52,772 nt of DNA from an uncultured Oscillibacter sp. (GTDB taxonomy: Bacteria; Bacillota; Clostridia; Oscillospirales; Oscillospiraceae): the NCBI GenBank assembly GCA_910584995.1, contig CAJUDW010000018.1, positions 1-52,772 of the forward strand. Reading direction: 5' to 3'. Shown here piece after piece: positions 6,958-14,179 of this stretch; within the stretch, counting starts at the first letter, position 1; each line of letters opens with the position of its first letter. The translations under genes were made by a program, and so were the position numbers. The notes under the pieces were generated by a model, which saw only the letters and a list, made by a program, of their open reading frames with translations, did not search any database and was not told the DNA's origin.

Positions 6958-7854
6958 TCACAGGGCTTTCTCCCGAATCAGCCGCGCCATATCCTCCGGC
7001 ATCGGGGCGGCCAGGCGCAGAACTTCCCCCGTAACGGGGTGCGCCATGGTCAGGCCGCAGGAGTGGAGGGCGGGACGGCCAATCAGGGCCGGATCCTCCC
7101 TGCCATAGAGCCAGTCCCCTGCCAGGGGACAGCCGATGTAGGCCATATGTACCCGGATCTGGTGGGTGCGGCCTGTCTCCGGCGTCAGTTTCACCAAAGA
7201 GAAGCCGCCCTTTTGGGACAGCACCCGGTAATGGGTCACCGCCGCCGCGCCGCCGGGACAGACCCGGCGGGCCACCGTGGAATCCTCATCCCGGCCGATG
7301 GGGGCGTCCACCGCCCCCTCCTCCGGGCTGGGGCAGCCTATGCACACCGCCCGGTACTCCCGGCGGAAATCCGGCGTATGGAGTTTCCGGCGGAGCAGAT
7401 CGTGGACATAGCCGCTTTTGGCCACCACCATTAGGCCCGTAGTGCCTTTGTCCAGCCGGTTCACCGGGTGGAAGAGGAAATCCGTCCCCCGTTCCCAGGC
7501 CAGGGCCCCCGCCACAGTGGGGGTGTCCGGCAGGAAGTTGGAGGCGTGGGCAGTCATGCCCGCCGGTTTGTCAACCGCCAGCAGGTGCCCGTCCTCATAG
7601 ACGATGGGCAGGGGCCACGGCCCGGGGACGACGGCGGTTTTCGGAGGCCGGTGATCCCCGGTCTCCACTGTCAGCACATCCCCGGCATGGACCTGATCCA
7701 CCGTCCGGGCCCGGACGCCGTTCAGCAGGATCCCCCGCTCCGCCCGGGTCAGCCGGGCAACGGCATGGGTGGAAAAGTGCAGCTTGGCTTTCAGGATATG
7801 CCGGACCGTAACGCCCTCCTCATCATGGGCAATTACCCGGGAAATCGTCTCCAC
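6958..7854 (-). CDS. RluA-family RNA pseudouridine synthase
   Basis: This enzyme isomerises uridine to pseudouridine in rRNA or tRNA. An S4 RNA-binding domain occupies about residues 10-65, followed by the catalytic domain with the motif HPVNRLDKGTTG and nucleophile D135 (numbered from the start used here). GRTHQIRVHM lies further on. The frame is open to 7893, but a GTG at 7854 is preceded by GAGGAGG and sits 10 bases after the upstream macrodomain stop, so it is the better start (298 residues). Translation is therefore likely coupled to the macrodomain gene. Which uridine it targets cannot be told; RluD-, RluC- and TruC-like members share these motifs. Confidence 0.87.
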   Translation of the reverse strand: METISRVIAHDEEGVTVRHILKAKLHFSTHAVARLTRAERGILLNGVRARTVDQVHAGDVLTVETGDHRPPKTAVVPGPWPLPIVYEDGHLLAVDKPAGMTAHASNFLPDTPTVAGALAWERGTDFLFHPVNRLDKGTTGLMVVAKSGYVHDLLRRKLHTPDFRREYRAVCIGCPSPEEGAVDAPIGRDEDSTVARRVCPGGAAAVTHYRVLSQKGGFSLVKLTPETGRTHQIRVHMAYIGCPLAGDWLYGREDPALIGRPALHSCGLTMAHPVTGEVLRLAAPMPEDMARLIREKAL

Positions 7855-7864
7855 CGCGTCCTCC

Positions 7865-8401
7865 TCAAAGCTTTTCTGACGCCTCCCCGGCAAACCACAT
7901 ATTCCAGGCCTGCCGGTAGGCTGCCGCCGTTTCTTCCGTGTGGCAGATCATCCGCACCCGCTCTGGCAGGGGATTGTCCTCCAGGAAGCCCATAATGGCC
8001 CGCAGGGCCACCGGCGCCGCCAGGGATACCGGGTAGCCGTAGACCCCCGTGGAGATGGAGGGGAAATCCACCGTCCGCAGGCCATGCTCCGCCGCCAGGG
8101 CCAGGCAGGAGCGGTAGCAGGAGGCCAGCAGGGCCGCCTCCCCTTCCCCGCCGCCCCGCCAGATGGGGCCGGGGGTGTGCAGGACATGGCCCGCCCGCAG
8201 GCGGAACCCCTTTGTGATCCTGGCCTCCCCAGTGGGACAGCCCCCCAGGCGGCGGCATGCCTCCAGCAGTTCCGGCCCCGCAGCCCGGTGGATGGCCCCG
8301 TCCACGCCGCTGCCGCCCAGCAGGGTAGTGTTCGCAGCGTTGGCTATCGCCTCTGCGTCCGACAGGGTGATGTCCCCCACGAGAATGGAAAACCGCTCCA
8401 T
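7865..8401 (-). CDS. macrodomain protein (O-acetyl-ADP-ribose deacetylase-like)
   Basis: This 178-residue stand-alone macrodomain has the ADP-ribose-binding elements GDIT at about 9-12, NAANTTLLGGSGVDGAIHRA (21-40), and the phosphate loop STGVYGYP. The GGGVDGAIH-like loop is that of MacroD/YmdB enzymes, which hydrolyse O-acetyl-ADP-ribose or remove ADP-ribose from acidic residues. The ATG at 8401 follows AAGGAGG. It is the first gene of a two-gene unit with the RluA enzyme; their ribosome site and stop overlap. No partner ADP-ribosyltransferase is seen nearby, so a general NAD-metabolite clean-up role is more likely than a toxin-antitoxin role. That role is inferred. Confidence 0.87.
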   Translation of the reverse strand: MERFSILVGDITLSDAEAIANAANTTLLGGSGVDGAIHRAAGPELLEACRRLGGCPTGEARITKGFRLRAGHVLHTPGPIWRGGGEGEAALLASCYRSCLALAAEHGLRTVDFPSISTGVYGYPVSLAAPVALRAIMGFLEDNPLPERVRMICHTEETAAAYRQAWNMWFAGEASEKL

Positions 8402-8536
8402 GCAGCTGCCTCCTTAAAAACAATACGGTACTCCGCCCTTTTCCGGCCTGTCACCTAACAGTATACCGAAGTTCCCGGAAAAAGCAAGGCCCCAGGGGAA
8501 ATACCCCCGCCGCCAATCCGGACCCGGGGCAGGCCG

Positions 8537-9844
8537 TCACGCGTCCTCCCCGCCGCCCTGCAGATAGTGGATAAACTGCTGGGCCGTGCGGCCGGAGAAG
8601 CCGCCGTGGCGGACCTCCCAGGCGTTGGCCATGGTCAGCAGGCGGGATTCCTCCATCTCCACCCCTGCCCGCTCCGCCAGGGCCAGAACAATTTCCCGGT
8701 ACTCCTTGGGCGTGGGGGCGTTGTAGTTGATAGCCACGCCGAACCGGCTGGCGAGAGACAATTTCTCCTCCATGGTGTCCGAGCGGTGGACATCCCCGTC
8801 ATGCTCCATATCCGCCTTGTCCTTCCAGGTCTCCCGGACAAGGTGGCGGCGGTTGGAGGTGGCGTAAATCAGCACGTTTTCCGGGCGGGTCTCCACGCCC
8901 CCTTCGATCACCGCCTTCAGGAACTTGTACTCCACCTCGTTTTCCTCAAAGGAAAGGTCGTCGATAAAAATCAAGAAGCGGTAATTCCGGTTCTTGATCT
9001 CCCCCAGCAGGGCGGACAGTTCCCCGAACTGGTGCTTGTAGATCTCAATCATCCGCAGGCCCTGGTCGTAATACTCGTTGATCAAGGCCTTGACGCTGGT
9101 GGATTTCCCGGTGCCCGCATCCCCGTAGAGCAGGACGTTGTTGGCAGGGCGGCCCTCCAGAAAGGCCTCCGTGTTCCGGCGCAATTCCCGTTTCTGCTTC
9201 TCGCAGCCGATGAGATCCTCCAATACCACCCCATCAATGTTGCTGATAGGCAGGAATTCCAGGCCCTTCCCTTCCCGCCGGAGGCGGAAGGCCCGGTTCA
9301 TGGCGAACACGCCGAAGCCGTACTGCCGGTAATAGCCCGTCAGCAGGGAGAACATCTCCTCCTCGTCCCCGGCCTCTGCCAGGGCCCGGCGGAGGCCGCC
9401 TACCTGGCGGCTGACGTCGTGGTTGTAGGTACGCTCCCGCTTGGGGATGGCCTTGTAGTGGGTGAGTACCGTGAAGCAGTCGGTATCCAGATAGGATTCG
9501 ATAAAGGTGAAATCATAGTGAAACAGGCGGCAGAAAACGGCAAAATCACTTTTGGCAAACCGGTTCACGCTGCCCTCGCTGGCCCCCACCCGCTCACAGG
9601 TGCGGGTGAAGGAGTTGGAATTGGTCATGAGGATCCAGGTCAGGTAGCACTGCCACAGGTTTTCATCAAAACCGCAGACGGTGCTGAGATCCAGAATCCG
9701 CTTCACCTGGGCGTAGGCCCGCCGGAGAAGGGCGTCCTTCTGGCCGCCTTCCTTACATTCCTGGATAATCCCGGCCAGCTGTACCAGGATGCTGTCCTCC
9801 CCCAGATCCCCGTACAGCAGAAGATGAGAAATCTCTTGATACAT
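8537..9844 (-). CDS. DUF815 family AAA ATPase
   Basis: This 435-residue ATPase of the DUF815 type has Walker A GDAGTGKST at 241-249 and Walker B FLIFIDDLSFE at about 290-300. Sensor-like YATSNRRHL and a lid region follow. The N-terminal ~200 residues are helical with no motif I recognise. DUF815 proteins are single-gene cytosolic ATPases widespread in Clostridia and other bacteria; their client is unknown. The ATG at 9844 follows ACGGGAGGTATC. It lies 54 bases after ilvD on the same strand, with a short GC-rich inverted repeat (about 9868-9895) between, so read-through from ilvD is possible. Family call is firm, role unknown. Confidence 0.88.
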   Translation of the reverse strand: MYQEISHLLLYGDLGEDSILVQLAGIIQECKEGGQKDALLRRAYAQVKRILDLSTVCGFDENLWQCYLTWILMTNSNSFTRTCERVGASEGSVNRFAKSDFAVFCRLFHYDFTFIESYLDTDCFTVLTHYKAIPKRERTYNHDVSRQVGGLRRALAEAGDEEEMFSLLTGYYRQYGFGVFAMNRAFRLRREGKGLEFLPISNIDGVVLEDLIGCEKQKRELRRNTEAFLEGRPANNVLLYGDAGTGKSTSVKALINEYYDQGLRMIEIYKHQFGELSALLGEIKNRNYRFLIFIDDLSFEENEVEYKFLKAVIEGGVETRPENVLIYATSNRRHLVRETWKDKADMEHDGDVHRSDTMEEKLSLASRFGVAINYNAPTPKEYREIVLALAERAGVEMEESRLLTMANAWEVRHGGFSGRTAQQFIHYLQGGGEDA

Positions 9845-9898
9845 GAAGATACCTCCCGTAAGAACTGCCGCCGCCTCCGATGGGGGCGGCGGCTGTGA

Positions 9899-11560
9899 TC
9901 AGTCCAGAATCGCGCCTTTGTCGGCGGAGGAAACATGCCTGGCGTAACGGGCCAGATACCCGGTTTTGATTTTCGGCTCCGGGCAGACCCAGGCGGCCTT
10001 CCGCCGGGCCAGTTCCTCGCCGGGAACCTGAAGGGAAATGGTCTTGGCCGGAATGTCAATGGCGATGATATCGCCCTCCTCCACCAGCCCGATGGCCCCG
10101 CCGGAGGCGGCCTCCGGGGACACGTGGCCGATAGAGGCTCCCCGGGTGGCGCCGGAGAAGCGGCCGTCGGTGATAAGGGCCACGTCCTTGTCCAGGCCCA
10201 TGCCCGCAATGGCGGAGGTGGGGTTCAGCATCTCCCGCATACCGGGGCCGCCCTTGGGGCCCTCGTAGCGGATGACCACCACGTCACCGGCGGTGATTTT
10301 CCCGGCGTAGATGGCGGCGATGGCGTCCTCCTCGGCGTCAAAGACCCGGGCAGGGCCGGTATGGACCATCATCTCCGGGGCCACGGCGGACTGCTTGACG
10401 ACGCAGCCGTCGGGGGCCAGGTTGCCCTTGAGGACGGCAATGCCGCCGGTCTTGGAATAGGGGTTCTCCAGGGGGCGGATAATCTCCGGATCCCGGTTCA
10501 CCACGCCCGCCAGATTTTCCGCCAGGGTCTTTCCGGTACAGGTGAGGACAGAGGTATCCAGGAGATTTGCCTTCGTCAACTCCGCCATGACGGCATAGAC
10601 GCCGCCCGCCTGCTCCAGATCCTCCATGTAAGTGCCGCCGGCAGGGGCCAGGTGGCAGAGGTTGGGGGTCTTTTCGGAGATCTCGTTGGCCATGTCGAAA
10701 CTCAGTTCCACGCCGCACTCATGGGCAATGGCCGGCAGGTGGAGCATGGTGTTGGTGGAGCAGCCCAGGGCCATATCCACGGTCTCCGCATTGTGGAAGG
10801 CGGCGGCGGTCATGACGTCCCGGGGGCGGATATGTTTCTCCACCAGTTCCATAATCTTCATGCCGGCGTGCTTGGCAAGGCGCAGGCGGGCGGACCAGAC
10901 GGCGGGAATAGTGCCGTTGCCCCGCAGGGCCATGCCGATAGCCTCCGTCAGGCAGTTCATGGAGTTGGCGGTGTACATGCCGGAGCAGGAGCCGCAAGTG
11001 GGGCAGGCGTTGTTTTCGTAGTCCTCCAGGCCGGAATCGTCCAGCTTCCCGGCGTAGTGGGCCCCGACGGCCTCAAACATGTGGGAGAGGCAGGTGCGTT
11101 GGCCGTCCCGGAGCCTGCCCGCCAGCATGGGGCCGCCGGAGACAAAGATCGTAGGCACGTTGACCCGGGCGGCGGCCATCAGGAGGCCGGGGACGTTTTT
11201 GTCGCAGTTGGGGATCATGACCAGGCCGTCAAACTGGTGGGCCATGGCCATGGCCTCGGTGGAGTCGGCGATGAGATCCCGGGTCACCAGGGAGTACTTC
11301 ATGCCCACGTGGCCCATGGCGATACCGTCGCACACGGCGATGGCGGGAAATTCGATGGGGGTGCCCCCGGCGGCCCGGACGCCAGCCTTCACGGCCTCGG
11401 CGATTTTGTCCAGGTTCATGTGGCCGGGGACGATTTCGTTATAGGAGCACACCACGCCGATGAGGGGGCGCTCCAGTTCCTCCCTGGTAAGGCCCAGGGC
11501 GTAAAGCAGGGAGCGGTTGGGGGCGGCGGGTACGCCGGATTTCACAACGTCAGAACGCAT
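9899..11560 (-). CDS. ilvD: dihydroxy-acid dehydratase
   Basis: IlvD dehydrates 2,3-dihydroxy-isovalerate and -methylvalerate to the 2-keto acids, the third step of valine/isoleucine synthesis. The 553-residue length is normal. Iron-sulfur cysteines are visible: C77 in AVCDGIAMGH, C119 in NCDKNVPG, and C186/C189/C192 in CPTCGSCSGMYTANSMNCL. Further conserved parts are STNTMLHLPAIAHE and, at the C terminus, the GRFSGATRGASIGHVSPEA loop. The ATG at 11560 follows AGGAGG. It is separated from ilvC by ~1 kb containing a MITE-like element and two small genes, so it probably has its own promoter; a nested hairpin lies directly upstream. Confidence 0.95.
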   Translation of the reverse strand: MRSDVVKSGVPAAPNRSLLYALGLTREELERPLIGVVCSYNEIVPGHMNLDKIAEAVKAGVRAAGGTPIEFPAIAVCDGIAMGHVGMKYSLVTRDLIADSTEAMAMAHQFDGLVMIPNCDKNVPGLLMAAARVNVPTIFVSGGPMLAGRLRDGQRTCLSHMFEAVGAHYAGKLDDSGLEDYENNACPTCGSCSGMYTANSMNCLTEAIGMALRGNGTIPAVWSARLRLAKHAGMKIMELVEKHIRPRDVMTAAAFHNAETVDMALGCSTNTMLHLPAIAHECGVELSFDMANEISEKTPNLCHLAPAGGTYMEDLEQAGGVYAVMAELTKANLLDTSVLTCTGKTLAENLAGVVNRDPEIIRPLENPYSKTGGIAVLKGNLAPDGCVVKQSAVAPEMMVHTGPARVFDAEEDAIAAIYAGKITAGDVVVIRYEGPKGGPGMREMLNPTSAIAGMGLDKDVALITDGRFSGATRGASIGHVSPEAASGGAIGLVEEGDIIAIDIPAKTISLQVPGEELARRKAAWVCPEPKIKTGYLARYARHVSSADKGAILD

Positions 11561-11600
11561 GGGAAGAAACCTCCTGAAAGTTATTTTGCCCCGCAGGAAG

Positions 11601-11674
11601 CCGGGGCTGTTTGGAAAACGGCAGAAAAATCCCCTGCTGTTTTGGGCGCTCCGGCATGTTTCAAACAGCCCCGG
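11601..11674. repeat. nested inverted repeat upstream of ilvD
   Basis: The arm at 11601-11612 (CCGGGGCTGTTT) is perfectly complementary to 11663-11674. Inside it, AAAACGGCAG and CTGCTGTTTT form a second 10-bp stem with one G:U pair. It lies between ilvD and the MITE-like element. It could fold in the ilvD leader RNA or be a remnant of the element's insertion. No T run marks it as a terminator, and no T-box motif is present. Confidence 0.5.
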
Positions 11675-11677
11675 ATT

Positions 11678-11840
11678 AGGCCTTGTTTAAAAATTGGCGG
11701 AATGCCCAACGGCGAGAGATTTTTCCGTTAATCAAGGCAATTTAACGCAGCCATACTTTGTATATGGCAAGGAACATCAACGCAGAATGAGGGAAAAAGA
11801 TCCGCCGTTTGGGTTAGTTGACAATGCTGAAACAAGGCCT
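11678..11840. mobile_element. MITE-like element, copy 1 (~163 bp)
   Basis: The ends are inverted: AGGCCTTGTTT at the left and AAACAAGGCCT at the right, continuing imperfectly inwards, and flanked by TA (11677-11678 and 11840-11841). It contains no gene. The inner sequence GGCGGAATGCC, a GATTTTT-CGT block, CAAGGCAATTT-ACGC, and GAAAAAGATCC near the far end match the element at 37150-37314 in the same order. This marks them as one family. The right end reaches the stop codon of the neighbouring ribbon-helix-helix gene. Confidence 0.72.
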
Positions 11841-12030
11841 ACCCGTCCGCCGGGTCTTCCTGTTCCTCCAGGCTTTCCAGGGCCCACTTGGTGGCCGCGA
11901 TCACAAAAGCGGAGAACGTGGTATCCGTACCGCGGATAGCCTCCTCCACCTTCTCAATCACTTCATTGGGAAACCGGATATTTTTCGGTGTAGTCTTGGG
12001 AACCGCAGGTATTTTGAATTTTCTGGCCAT
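11839..12030 (-). CDS. small ribbon-helix-helix-type (CopG-like) protein
   Basis: This 63-residue basic protein has a lysine/arginine-rich start (MARKFKIPAVPK) and then a CopG/Arc-like pattern: a strand NIRFP, helix EVIEKVEEAI, turn GTDTT and helix FSAFVIAATKWALESLE. Such proteins are DNA-binding repressors or antitoxins. The ATG at 12030 follows AGGTGAG. Its stop codon lies across the right end of the MITE-like element, so the last residues may have been set by that insertion. It is divergent from the small gene at 12131 with a ~100-base AT-rich spacer holding both promoters. No toxin-like partner is recognised. Confidence 0.68.
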   Translation of the reverse strand: MARKFKIPAVPKTTPKNIRFPNEVIEKVEEAIRGTDTTFSAFVIAATKWALESLEEQEDPADG

Positions 12031-12130
12031 ACTCTCACCTGTAACACATTTTGTACTTTACATTGTGTTGCAGATACGATAGAATTTATGCACTACGAGT
12101 TGTGCGCCACTTTGTATGAGAGGAGAGAGT

Positions 12131-12355
12131 ATGAATATTTTGGAGAAAAGCCTTTCCCAATATCTGCGGGGAAGCCACATCAACCTGGAAATCACCGGTT
12201 TTGACATGGACGCCTTTGAGAAAGCCATGCACCGGGAGTTGAGCAGCCAGCTGAACAAAATTGCGTGTATCGCCTATGAGGACAGGGATCTGATGTCAGA
12301 CGCCCAGAAAATCGAGGCAATCAAGATGTGCCTCACCCAGATTCCGGGTATATAA
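12131..12355 (+). CDS. small protein of unknown function
   Basis: This 74-residue soluble, mostly helical protein begins MNILEKSLSQYLRGSHINLEITGFDMDAF and has an acidic middle and the end LTQIPGI. The frame also offers an ATG at 12116, but AGGAGAGAG directly before 12131 fixes the start. I do not recognise a family. It is divergently transcribed from the ribbon-helix-helix gene and followed at once by a 13-bp GC-rich hairpin (12358-12386) and the composite repeat. It could be the partner or target of the neighbouring regulator, which is inference from position only. Confidence 0.62.
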   Translation: MNILEKSLSQYLRGSHINLEITGFDMDAFEKAMHRELSSQLNKIACIAYEDRDLMSDAQKIEAIKMCLTQIPGI

Positions 12356-12373
12356 GCGAGGGCTCCGGCCAGA

Positions 12374-12607
12374 GGCCGGGGCCCTCAGCCTGTCAAAAGC
12401 CCTCCGCAGGAGTTTGCCGCCCGCAGGCGGCAAAGCCGTTCCATCGTTTTTCCCACGGCATGTACGTGGGAAAAACACTTTGCGCAAAGCGGGCGTCGAA
12501 TTGGCCGCCAAAGGCGGACAACCGAGGCGCAGAGCGAAGCGGAACCTCCTCAAAAAAGACGCGAAGCGTCTTTTTTGAAACCTAATGGCCGGGGCCCTCA
12601 GCCTGTC
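12374..12607. repeat. palindrome-rich intergenic repeat, copy A, flanked by 21-bp direct repeats
   Basis: Two identical 21-base blocks (12374-12394 and 12587-12607, beginning GGCCGGGGCCCTCAG) flank a 192-base insert. The insert begins TCAAAAGCCCTCC and contains the palindrome TTTGCCGCC-CGCAGGCGGCAAA, a GTACGTGGGAAAAAC block and CCGCCAAAGGCGGACAACCG. Parts of it recur, in the opposite orientation, at 36537-36678 and 42507-42598. No gene is supported. It behaves as a dispersed extragenic repeat built of palindromic modules. Confidence 0.7.
12552..12576. terminator. bidirectional intrinsic terminator after ilvC
   Basis: A perfect 11-bp stem AAAAAAGACGC/GCGTCTTTTTT with a GAA loop carries A and T tracts on both sides. 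It lies 37 bases beyond the ilvC stop and would also stop transcripts from the small rightward gene at 12131. It is embedded in the repeat of copy A. Confidence 0.8.
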
Positions 12608-12612
12608 TGCAA

Positions 12613-13632
12613 TCAGTTGGAAGCAGTGTCGGGATCCGTATCGTTCCCCCAGAGCATATTCTTCCGCAGTTCCGCGCCCACGGTCTCCATCTGGTGCTTG
12701 GCCAGAATCGCCCGGCTGGCGTTGAAGAAGGTGCGGCCGTTCTTGTTCTCGGCAATCCACTGGCCGGCAAACCTGCCGTTCTGGATGTCAGTGAGGACGG
12801 CCTTCATGTTCTTCTTGGTCTCCTCATAGGGGAGGATCCGGGGGCCGGAGACATATTCGCCGTACTCGGCGGTGTCGGAGATGGAGTAGTTCATCATGGC
12901 CACGCCCCCCTTGTTGATCAGGTCGATGATCAGCTTCATCTCATGGATGCACTCGAAATAGGCGTTTTCGGGGGCGTAGCCTGCCTCTACCAGGGTCTCG
13001 AAGCCCAGCTTCATCAGTTCCACAACGCCGCCGCAGAGAACGGCCTGCTCGCCGAAGAGGTCGGTCTCCGTCTCATCCTGGAAGGTGGTCTCCATCACGC
13101 CGCCCCGGGCGCCGCCAATGCCCGCGGCATAGGCGAGGCCGATGTCATAGGCCTTGCCGGTGGCGTTCTGCTCCACAGCCAGCAGGCAGGGCACGCCCTT
13201 GCCGTTGACATAGGTGGAGCGGACGGTGTGGCCGGGGCCCTTGGGGGCGATCATCAGCACGTCCACATCGGCGGGGGGCACAATCTGCTTGAAGTGGATG
13301 TTGAAGCCGTGGGCGAACATGAGGGCGTTCCCAGCCTCCAGGTTGGGGGCGATGTCCCGCTTGTAGACGTCCGCCTGCACCTCGTCGTTGATGAGGATCA
13401 TGACGATATCCGCCCATTTCGCGGTCTCGGGCACGGTCATGACCTTCAGGCCCGCCGCCTGGGCGGACTCCCAGTTTTTGCTGCCCTGCCGGAGGCCGAC
13501 GCACACGTCGCAGCCGGATTCCTTCAGGTTCAGGGCGTGGGCGTGGCCCTGGGAGCCGTAGCCGATGATGCCGATCTTCTTCCCGTCCAGTTTTGCGATA
13601 TCGCAGTCCTTCTCATAGTACATTTTTGCCAT
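12613..13632 (-). CDS. ilvC: ketol-acid reductoisomerase
   Basis: IlvC catalyses Mg-dependent alkyl migration and NADPH-dependent reduction of acetolactate/acetohydroxybutyrate, the second common step to valine and isoleucine. It is a 339-residue class I enzyme with the Rossmann motif GYGSQGHAHALNL at 24-36. The knotted C-terminal domain carries the metal/substrate residues DLFGEQAVLCGG and the E-rich segment ending NDTDPDTASN. The ATG at 13632 lies inside the end of ilvN (20-base overlap), so the two are translationally coupled. It is the last gene of the ilv operon before the terminator at 12552-12576. Confidence 0.96.
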   Translation of the reverse strand: MAKMYYEKDCDIAKLDGKKIGIIGYGSQGHAHALNLKESGCDVCVGLRQGSKNWESAQAAGLKVMTVPETAKWADIVMILINDEVQADVYKRDIAPNLEAGNALMFAHGFNIHFKQIVPPADVDVLMIAPKGPGHTVRSTYVNGKGVPCLLAVEQNATGKAYDIGLAYAAGIGGARGGVMETTFQDETETDLFGEQAVLCGGVVELMKLGFETLVEAGYAPENAYFECIHEMKLIIDLINKGGVAMMNYSISDTAEYGEYVSGPRILPYEETKKNMKAVLTDIQNGRFAGQWIAENKNGRTFFNASRAILAKHQMETVGAELRKNMLWGNDTDPDTASN

Positions 13633-14179
13633 AGGTGTATTCCTCCTTCAATTTACTGTCGTCGTATATGGTACTGCGCCCTCTTTCGATGGCGATGGTC
13701 CCCGTTTTCGCAATTTCCAGAATACCGAAATCCTCCAGCATCCCGATAAGCGCCGTGTTTTTGCTCTGGGCCCCGAACACCCAGATGGTCATGGTCTCTT
13801 TGTCCATGTCGATGACCTTGGCCCGGAAGATGTTCACAATCTGGATGACGCCGTCCCGGGCCTCCCGATCCGCGGCCCGCACCTTGATGAAGGCGATCTC
13901 CCTGCGGATGCAGGTGTCCTCGTCCAGGATCTTCACCGCCTTCACCGGCAGGAGTTTGCGGCACTGGGCGGCAATCTGGCCAATGGTCAGCCCGTCGGCA
14001 ATCAGTTCAATGGAAATCCGGGTGATGCCCGGCTTGTCCGTTGCGCCGGAGACAATGGACTCGATGTTGTAGCCCTTCCGGGAGAACAGGCGGGACACCT
14101 GGCTCAAAACGCCGGGGGTGTCCTCCACCAGGATGCAGAGGGTATAGAGCTTGGGCGCCGCGTCCTGCTGCTTTTTCAT
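13613..14179 (-). CDS. ilvN: acetolactate synthase small (regulatory) subunit
   Basis: This 188-residue protein has an N-terminal ACT domain (about 10-85: YTLCILVEDTPGVLSQVSRLFSRKGYNIESI) and the C-terminal ALS_ss_C domain. The ACT domain binds valine and gives feedback inhibition of the catalytic subunit. It has a long tail ending EEYTYGKNVL, longer than in its paralogue at 16339. The start ATG overlaps the stop of ilvB (ATGA, 14176-14179) and its own end overlaps ilvC. It is therefore most likely the partner of the large subunit at 14176-15891. Confidence 0.93.
   Translation of the reverse strand: MKKQQDAAPKLYTLCILVEDTPGVLSQVSRLFSRKGYNIESIVSGATDKPGITRISIELIADGLTIGQIAAQCRKLLPVKAVKILDEDTCIRREIAFIKVRAADREARDGVIQIVNIFRAKVIDMDKETMTIWVFGAQSKNTALIGMLEDFGILEIAKTGTIAIERGRSTIYDDSKLKEEYTYGKNVL

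Noticed and set aside
9935..11731. 598-codon rightward open frame
   Set aside because: It is antisense to ilvD, with low-complexity GG/HV composition and no ribosome site.
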